A DNA stretch of 8,652 nucleotides from Halovenus sp. (GTDB lineage: Archaea > Halobacteriota > Halobacteria > Halobacteriales > Haloarculaceae), in contig JAQCNG010000310.1 in assembly GCA_028275145.1 (NCBI GenBank), forward strand, positions 1-8,652, written 5' to 3'. Numbering within the stretch: position 1 is the stretch's first letter; each line of letters opens with the position of its first letter. The notes below the pieces were generated by a model that was given only the letters and a program-made list of their open reading frames with translations, did no database searches and had not been told where the DNA came from. The position numbers were made by a program, and so were the translations under genes. Of this stretch, positions 5,106 to 8,652 are shown piece after piece.

Positions 5106-5253
5106 GCTTGAGTAGAGCCGACCGCTCCAGAGCAACGGCCACACTGTCGCGGGTTGCGAGAGGCTGCCGGTCGCTGTCTCGACCAGACGGTCAGCTCCCG
5201 GCATCCGCAACGAGAAACCGGTATCGGGCTGTCGGTGGTCGTGAGTGCCCCGG

Positions 5254-6426
5254 TCAGTCCCCGCTCGACTGGGTCGCGGCGCAGTTGTTCGGCCCGAGTT
5301 CGAGCGTGAACGCCGCCTCGTCGTCGGGGTCCTGCCGGCCGAGATTGGTCGCCACGATGACCCCGTCGTTTGATGGGCGTGGCGGCATATCCGCCAGAAC
5401 AGTCTCGACGAACTGGTCCCGTGACAGCGAGAGAATCCCGAGGTCGCCGACCTCGCCGAGTCGCGCCGTGTAGGTGCCGTCGGCGGCGCGGGTGGTGGTT
5501 TCGCTGTGGTGACCCGGACAGACGAGTGTCGCGTCGGGCCGGGCGAGCAACGCCTCCAGTGACGCGTGGAGTTGCCTGGCGGCGGCGGAGACACCCTCGT
5601 CGTCGGCCTCGAGGTCGGGCCGTCCAACACTGTCGATAAACAGCGTATCGCCGGTCAACAGCAGGTTCGAACCGACCGACAGGGCGGTCATGCCCGAGGT
5701 GTGACCGGGCGCGTGGACAGCCTCGACCGGCACAGTGCCGACCTGGAGGCTGTCGCCGTCCCGCACGAGCCTCAACTCGTCGGCGTCGACCAGGCCACGC
5801 TCTGTTGCCGGCGCGGGTATCACTCCCTCGACACCCCGTCCGGCGAGACGACGCAGGCCGGAGACGTGGTCGGCGTGAACGTGCGTGTCGATAGCGTAGG
5901 TCAGCGTCGCGCCCCGCTCGCTCGCGTCTGCGTGATACCGCTCGGTGAACGCACGCAACGGGTCGACGACGGCGGCCTCCTCACCGTCGACGACGAGATA
6001 GCCGAGACAGCCACTCGACGGGCGCTGGTACTGCCAGACCCGTCCCGGCCCCTCGTAGCCGGTCACCTCGACGGCGTCGTACACCCGTGCCCACCCCTCC
6101 ATCCCGTCGGCCAGATGCTCCACGTTGTAGCCTCTCTCTGCCAGCACGCCGGCGACGTACTCGCTCGACTGCCCAATCGCACAGACCGCAGTGATGGTGC
6201 GGTCGGTCGGAAGCCCCTCGAGTGTCCCCTCCTCGATGTCCTCGCCCTGGAACGCGGTGAACGGGATGTTGTGCGCGGTGACCGACTCCCCGCCGATGTG
6301 CCAGCGCTCGTACTTGTCCACGGGCCGTGTATCCAGCAGCGTCACCGTCTCGCCGTCGTCGATACGCTGTCGCAACTCCGGCGCCTCGACGGACTCGACC
6401 GGTTCTGGTGGTGGAGGAAACTCCAT
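5254..6426 (-). CDS. Rhodanese / metallo-beta-lactamase fusion, persulfide dioxygenase-like
   Basis: A 390-residue protein counted from MEFPPPPEP. Residues about 10-120 are a rhodanese domain with LLDTRPVDKYERWHIGG and the active loop CAIGQSS, so the catalytic Cys is about residue 82. Residues about 128-325 are a metallo-beta-lactamase fold with the metal motif THVHADH (181-187), then GH (His 242), TGD (Asp 260) and PGHH (His 306). The GRPDL motif after TGD and the C-terminal MPPRPSN...TNLGR segment resemble ETHE1/persulfide dioxygenase-like proteins, which oxidise glutathione or other low-molecular persulfides to sulfite. The fused rhodanese would move sulfane sulfur. All catalytic residues seem present. 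Haloarchaea use gamma-glutamylcysteine rather than glutathione, so the substrate may be its persulfide (inference). A GTG start at 6450 would add eight unlikely residues. Promoter elements are weak, and the 122-bp gap to the UPF0058 gene suggests a separate transcript. Confidence 0.88.
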   Translation of the reverse strand: MEFPPPPEPVESVEAPELRQRIDDGETVTLLDTRPVDKYERWHIGGESVTAHNIPFTAFQGEDIEEGTLEGLPTDRTITAVCAIGQSSEYVAGVLAERGYNVEHLADGMEGWARVYDAVEVTGYEGPGRVWQYQRPSSGCLGYLVVDGEEAAVVDPLRAFTERYHADASERGATLTYAIDTHVHADHVSGLRRLAGRGVEGVIPAPATERGLVDADELRLVRDGDSLQVGTVPVEAVHAPGHTSGMTALSVGSNLLLTGDTLFIDSVGRPDLEADDEGVSAAARQLHASLEALLARPDATLVCPGHHSETTTRAADGTYTARLGEVGDLGILSLSRDQFVETVLADMPPRPSNDGVIVATNLGRQDPDDEAAFTLELGPNNCAATQSSGD

Positions 6427-6548
6427 ACGTACCGTTGGGGGCACAAACACTTAGCCCTGTCACTGTCGATGCCGGACCCTGGCGGGTCGGCCCCCACGAG
6501 CGCCGGAGCAGTCGCTAGGTGTGCTGGTGGGCCGGCAAGAACTGTGTG

Positions 6549-6794
6549 TCAGTCTGCGGCGGCGGAGACAACCTCGGCCTCTTCCTGCTCGGACATCTCC
6601 GATGTGATGCCCTTTGCGAGTGCGAAAACAGCGTCCTTGTGATCGGTTTTCGACTTGTGAATCGAGGTCGGTTGTACTCCGAGGTCTGTGTACCGGTCGT
6701 GGTCGACCGTGTCTCCGGTCTGTTCCTCGTAGTGATTCTGCACCTGTGCAAGCAGGCCGTGAAGATGGATGAGTTCCTGCTTTTTCATGGTCAT
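6549..6794 (-). CDS. UPF0058 family small protein
   Basis: An 81-residue protein recognised from the start MTMKKQELIHLHGLLAQV and the later PTSIHKSKTDHKDAVFALAKGI, typical of archaeal UPF0058. The family is conserved across euryarchaea, its function is unknown, and the His-rich pattern (IHLH, IHKS, DHKD) has led to suggestions of metal binding. The last 15 residues are acidic and alanine-rich. A box A (TTATAA, 6816-6821) is centred about 25 bp before the ATG at 6794, supporting that start and a leaderless mRNA; the second ATG at 6788 (MKKQ) is the alternative. Direct repeats directly upstream of box A suggest regulated expression. It lies alone between a 399-bp spacer after gatA and a 122-bp gap to the persulfide dioxygenase-like gene. 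Confidence 0.9.
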   Translation of the reverse strand: MTMKKQELIHLHGLLAQVQNHYEEQTGDTVDHDRYTDLGVQPTSIHKSKTDHKDAVFALAKGITSEMSEQEEAEVVSAAAD

Positions 6795-6815
6795 CCGTTT
6801 GTACTGCCCCGAGGG

Positions 6816-6821
6816 TTATAA
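6816..6821 (-). promoter_or_regulatory. Box A (TTATAA) for the UPF0058 gene
   Basis: TTATAA is centred 24-25 bp upstream of the ATG at 6794, the normal spacing for a leaderless haloarchaeal transcript. Confidence 0.6.
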
Positions 6822-6853
6822 CACTACTCTGAGAGTCGTTAACACACTACTCT
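6821..6853. repeat. Direct repeats ACACTACTCT x2 next to the UPF0058 box A
   Basis: Exact 10-mers at 6821-6830 and 6844-6853, 23 bp apart. The first also forms half of a palindrome, ACTCT-G-AGAGT (6826-6836). They abut box A on its upstream side, where an archaeal activator or a BRE-overlapping repressor would bind. Confidence 0.5.
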
Positions 6854-7193
6854 CAGTTCCGGGTGAATCGGGGCGTAGACAACCGCTGTGGGTGATATTC
6901 ACACATCGCGACGGCAGGAACCCCGCGCCGACACATCGTTTTCTCTCCTGATACGTCGGGACGAGCGAACGTACGACAGACGGGTCGGTTCTGTCCTGCT
7001 GTTACGAGAGGCGGCTGTGAGCTGCCTCGGGGTCAGGTGGTTCGACAGTACCGTAGCAACCCGGCTTGCCGGCGGTTGCATCGACGGGACCGACCGCTGG
7101 TACCGGGAGGCCACGCTCGGCGGTCTCCGGCGAGCAACAGACGGACTGCTGTGGTGACCACCGGGCCCGTTCCGGCGCGTCACCGGAGAGCGA
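6854..7193. other. Spacer between gatA and the UPF0058 promoter; no gene seen
   Basis: G+C-rich sequence with open frames in several registers, but their products are Arg/Ser-rich and basic, not acidic as expected here. The only clear structure is the hairpin at 7056-7079. It is probably the 3' untranslated region of the gatCA transcript plus non-coding DNA. Confidence 0.5.
7056..7079. other. Hairpin downstream of gatA
   Basis: GCAAC (7056-7060) pairs with GTTGC (7075-7079), then CCGG (7061-7064) with CCGG (7069-7072) across a 2-nt bulge. It lies about 115 nt past the gatA stop. No T-run follows on the - strand, so calling it a terminator would be a guess. Confidence 0.3.
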
Positions 7194-8471
7194 CTACGCC
7201 AGCGCGCTGCCGGCGCGGATGATACGCTTCTCGCCGAAGGCGGGGCCGACCAGCTGCAGGCCGACGGGGAGCCCGTCGGCTTCGCCGACGGGAACCGAGA
7301 TTGCGGGCAGATTTGCCAGGTTGACCGGTGTGGTGTTGGCGTCTGCGAGGTACATCCGCAGCGGGTCGTCCAGGCTCTCGCCGAGTTCGAACGGTGTCAC
7401 CGGCATGGTGGGCGAGGCCAGCACGTCCACCGCCTCGAAGGCGGTGTCGAAGTCCTGCTGGACCCAGGCGCGGGCGTCCTGTGCCTTCCGGTAGTACTTG
7501 TCCTGATAGCCCGCCGAGAGGGCGTAGGTGCCGAGCAGAATCCGCCGTTTGACCTCCTCGCCGAAGCCGTCCTCCCGTGAGCGGGCAAAGGAGTCGTTCC
7601 AGTCACCCTCGTAGCCGCCGGGACTGCCGTACCGGACGCCGTCGTAGCGGGCCAGATTCGAGGAGGCCTCGCCCATCGCGATGACGTAGTAGGCCTCGAC
7701 GGCGTGTTCGACGCTGGGCAGACTCACCTCCCGGGAACTCGCGCCGGCGGCCTCCAGGTCGTCGATTGCCGCCCAGAACTGCTCGCGGACGCCCGGCTGT
7801 GCCCCCTCGACCAGCTCCGTTGGCACACCGACAGAGAGCCCCTCGACGTCGCCGTCGGCGGCGGCCGCGAACTCGTAGTCGGTGCCGTGGTCGGTGGCGT
7901 CCCGCGTGGTCGCGTCGCGGTCGTCCGGCCCGGCGACGACCTCCAGCAGTTCGGCGGCCTCCTCGACCGTCGGGGCGATGGGGCCGACCTGCTCTAAACT
8001 GTTCGCGTAGGCGACCAGCCCGTACCGGGAGACCAGCCCGTACGTCGGTTTGATGCCCACGACACCGCAGAACGCGGCGGGACACCGGACAGAGCCGCCG
8101 GTGTCGGTCCCCAGCGCGAGGTCGGCGTCACCGGCCGCCACCACCGCCGCCGACCCGCCCGAGGAGCCACCGGGCACGTGCCCCGGCGCGGCGGGGTTCT
8201 CGACCGGACCGAACGCCGACGTCTCCGTCGTCGTGCCCATGCCGAACTCGTCCATGTTTGTCTTGCCGGTGATTGTCGCGCCCGCCTGCTTCAGGCGCTC
8301 GACCACCGTCGCGTCGTACGGCGGAACGTACTCCGCGAGCATGTCGGACCCGCAGGTGGTCCGGACACCCTCTGTGGAGAGGTTGTCCTTGACCGCGACC
8401 GTCCGGCCGGCGAGTGGCCCGTCGTCTCCGCCCTGTATCTCCTGTTCGGTGATGTAGCCGTTGTGTGACAT
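7194..8471 (-). CDS. gatA: Glutamyl-tRNA(Gln)/aspartyl-tRNA(Asn) amidotransferase subunit A
   Basis: A 425-residue, complete protein of the amidase-signature family. With GatB and GatC it converts Glu-tRNA(Gln) and/or Asp-tRNA(Asn) to the amide form, using ammonia it releases from glutamine. The Ser-cisSer-Lys triad is intact: Lys28 in TVAVKDN, cis-Ser103 in GGSSGGS and nucleophile Ser127 in TDTGGSVR; the two serines are 24 residues apart, as in Staphylococcus GatA. Other family marks are GKTNMDEFGMGTTTE and VGIKPTYGLVSRYGLVAYA. It lacks the roughly 50-residue bacterial N-terminal extension, as usual for haloarchaeal GatA. The C-terminus ends at the conserved LPVGLQLVGPAFGEKRI region. It follows gatC by 4 nt with no Shine-Dalgarno, indicating co-transcription. 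The 3' end is followed by non-coding DNA, so gatA is the last gene of its operon. Confidence 0.97.
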   Translation of the reverse strand: MSHNGYITEQEIQGGDDGPLAGRTVAVKDNLSTEGVRTTCGSDMLAEYVPPYDATVVERLKQAGATITGKTNMDEFGMGTTTETSAFGPVENPAAPGHVPGGSSGGSAAVVAAGDADLALGTDTGGSVRCPAAFCGVVGIKPTYGLVSRYGLVAYANSLEQVGPIAPTVEEAAELLEVVAGPDDRDATTRDATDHGTDYEFAAAADGDVEGLSVGVPTELVEGAQPGVREQFWAAIDDLEAAGASSREVSLPSVEHAVEAYYVIAMGEASSNLARYDGVRYGSPGGYEGDWNDSFARSREDGFGEEVKRRILLGTYALSAGYQDKYYRKAQDARAWVQQDFDTAFEAVDVLASPTMPVTPFELGESLDDPLRMYLADANTTPVNLANLPAISVPVGEADGLPVGLQLVGPAFGEKRIIRAGSALA

Positions 8472-8475
8472 CGTC

Positions 8476-8652
8476 TCAGGATACCCGCGGCCCCTTGAAC
8501 TGGCCGTCCTCGGTTTCGGGAGCGTTGCGCAGCGTCTCCGCCCGGTCGAGGCTCTCTCTCACCTCGTCGGGGCGCATCACGTTGGTCAGCTCGGGGTCGC
8601 GCTCCACCTCGGGCACCTCGTCGAGTGTCTCGAAGTACTCCAGGATGTCGGC
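8476..8652 (-). CDS. gatC: Amidotransferase subunit C, 3' part (cut by the window edge)
   Basis: The last 58 codons are present. The frame reads ADILEYFETLDEVPEVERDP, then ELTNVMRPDEVRESLDRAET and LRNAPETEDGQFKGPRVS before TGA. The DEV-P...N-V-RPDEV...A-L-NAPE...F-K-PRV pattern is the typical GatC C-terminus. GatC is the small belt-like subunit that wraps the GatA-GatB interface and stabilises the complex. The stop is 4 nt before the gatA ATG, a tight gatC-gatA pair. The start lies beyond position 8652. Confidence 0.95.
   Translation of the reverse strand, partial: ADILEYFETLDEVPEVERDPELTNVMRPDEVRESLDRAETLRNAPETEDGQFKGPRVS

Larger units (their letters stand above)
4881..5253. other. 373-bp spacer between trmB and the persulfide dioxygenase-like gene
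   Basis: It holds the trmB promoter (4895-4910), a GAGT-T-ACTC palindrome (4985-4993), a + strand box A (5011-5017) and a structured RNA candidate (about 5036-5105). The remaining 5106-5253 is G+C-rich and shows only very short stems. A 42-codon + frame (4983-5111) crosses box A and both hairpins and is not called. Confidence 0.6.

Noticed and set aside
4983..5111. 42-codon + strand frame (MSYSDNHNK..., with a CxCx4C pattern)
   Set aside because: It crosses the box A and both hairpins, has no Shine-Dalgarno, uses AT-rich codons unlike nearby genes, and its cysteines do not match known haloarchaeal zinc-ribbon small proteins.
6427..6450. GTG start at 6450 for the rhodanese/metallo-beta-lactamase gene
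   Set aside because: The eight added residues are not family-like and the ATG at 6426 gives a normal N-terminus.
6899..7183. 94-residue - strand frame downstream of gatA
   Set aside because: Strongly Arg/Ser/Pro-rich, no promoter or domain; typical chance frame in G+C-rich DNA.
1..8652. tRNA, rRNA, CRISPR, insertion sequence or att site
   Set aside because: Looked for cloverleaf arms, regular spaced repeats, terminal inverted repeats and transposase motifs on both strands and saw none.

Overview
This window looks like the chromosome of an extremely halophilic archaeon (class Halobacteria). The evidence is high G+C coding DNA with GAC/GAG/GTC-rich codons, acidic proteins, AT-rich spacers with archaeal box A (TATA) elements, several starts fitting leaderless mRNAs, and haloarchaea-typical families (DUF7344, HalOD1, UPF0058, TrmB, archaeal-length GatA). 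No tRNA, rRNA, CRISPR array or mobile element was seen.

Layout. At the left edge, two + strand genes overlap by ATGA: a DUF7344 winged-helix protein with two membrane helices (136-750) and a small Tat-type exported protein (747-1205). Everything else that codes is on the - strand. Reading in the direction of transcription from the right edge: the gatC 3' end and full gatA (Glu-tRNA(Gln)/Asp-tRNA(Asn) amidotransferase); a UPF0058 small protein; a rhodanese + metallo-beta-lactamase fusion resembling persulfide dioxygenases; a TrmB-family regulator; three more DUF7344 proteins (two with membrane hairpins, one soluble); and a short HalOD1 protein that converges on the exported-protein gene.

The left half is therefore a cluster of small haloarchaeal regulators: four DUF7344 paralogs plus HalOD1 within about 3.7 kb. 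The separate AT-rich spacers suggest mostly independent promoters. The right half is housekeeping and sulfur metabolism. The links between the halves are inferred from proximity only.

Most notable signal. The spacer upstream of trmB holds a + strand box A followed at the right distance by a 14-bp stem (5036-5049 with 5077-5090, one G-U) closing a 27-nt loop, then a second hairpin. The loop carries a 12-mer (CATGGGTCCCAA) that recurs exactly at the trmB start. The putative RNA would thus be perfectly complementary over 12 nt to the trmB mRNA start region. This is a candidate trans-pairing small RNA, or alternatively a duplicated DNA operator. A second notable point: the HalOD1 gene continues upstream in frame through a single TAA to an ATG with its own box A, suggesting a nonsense-truncated gene.
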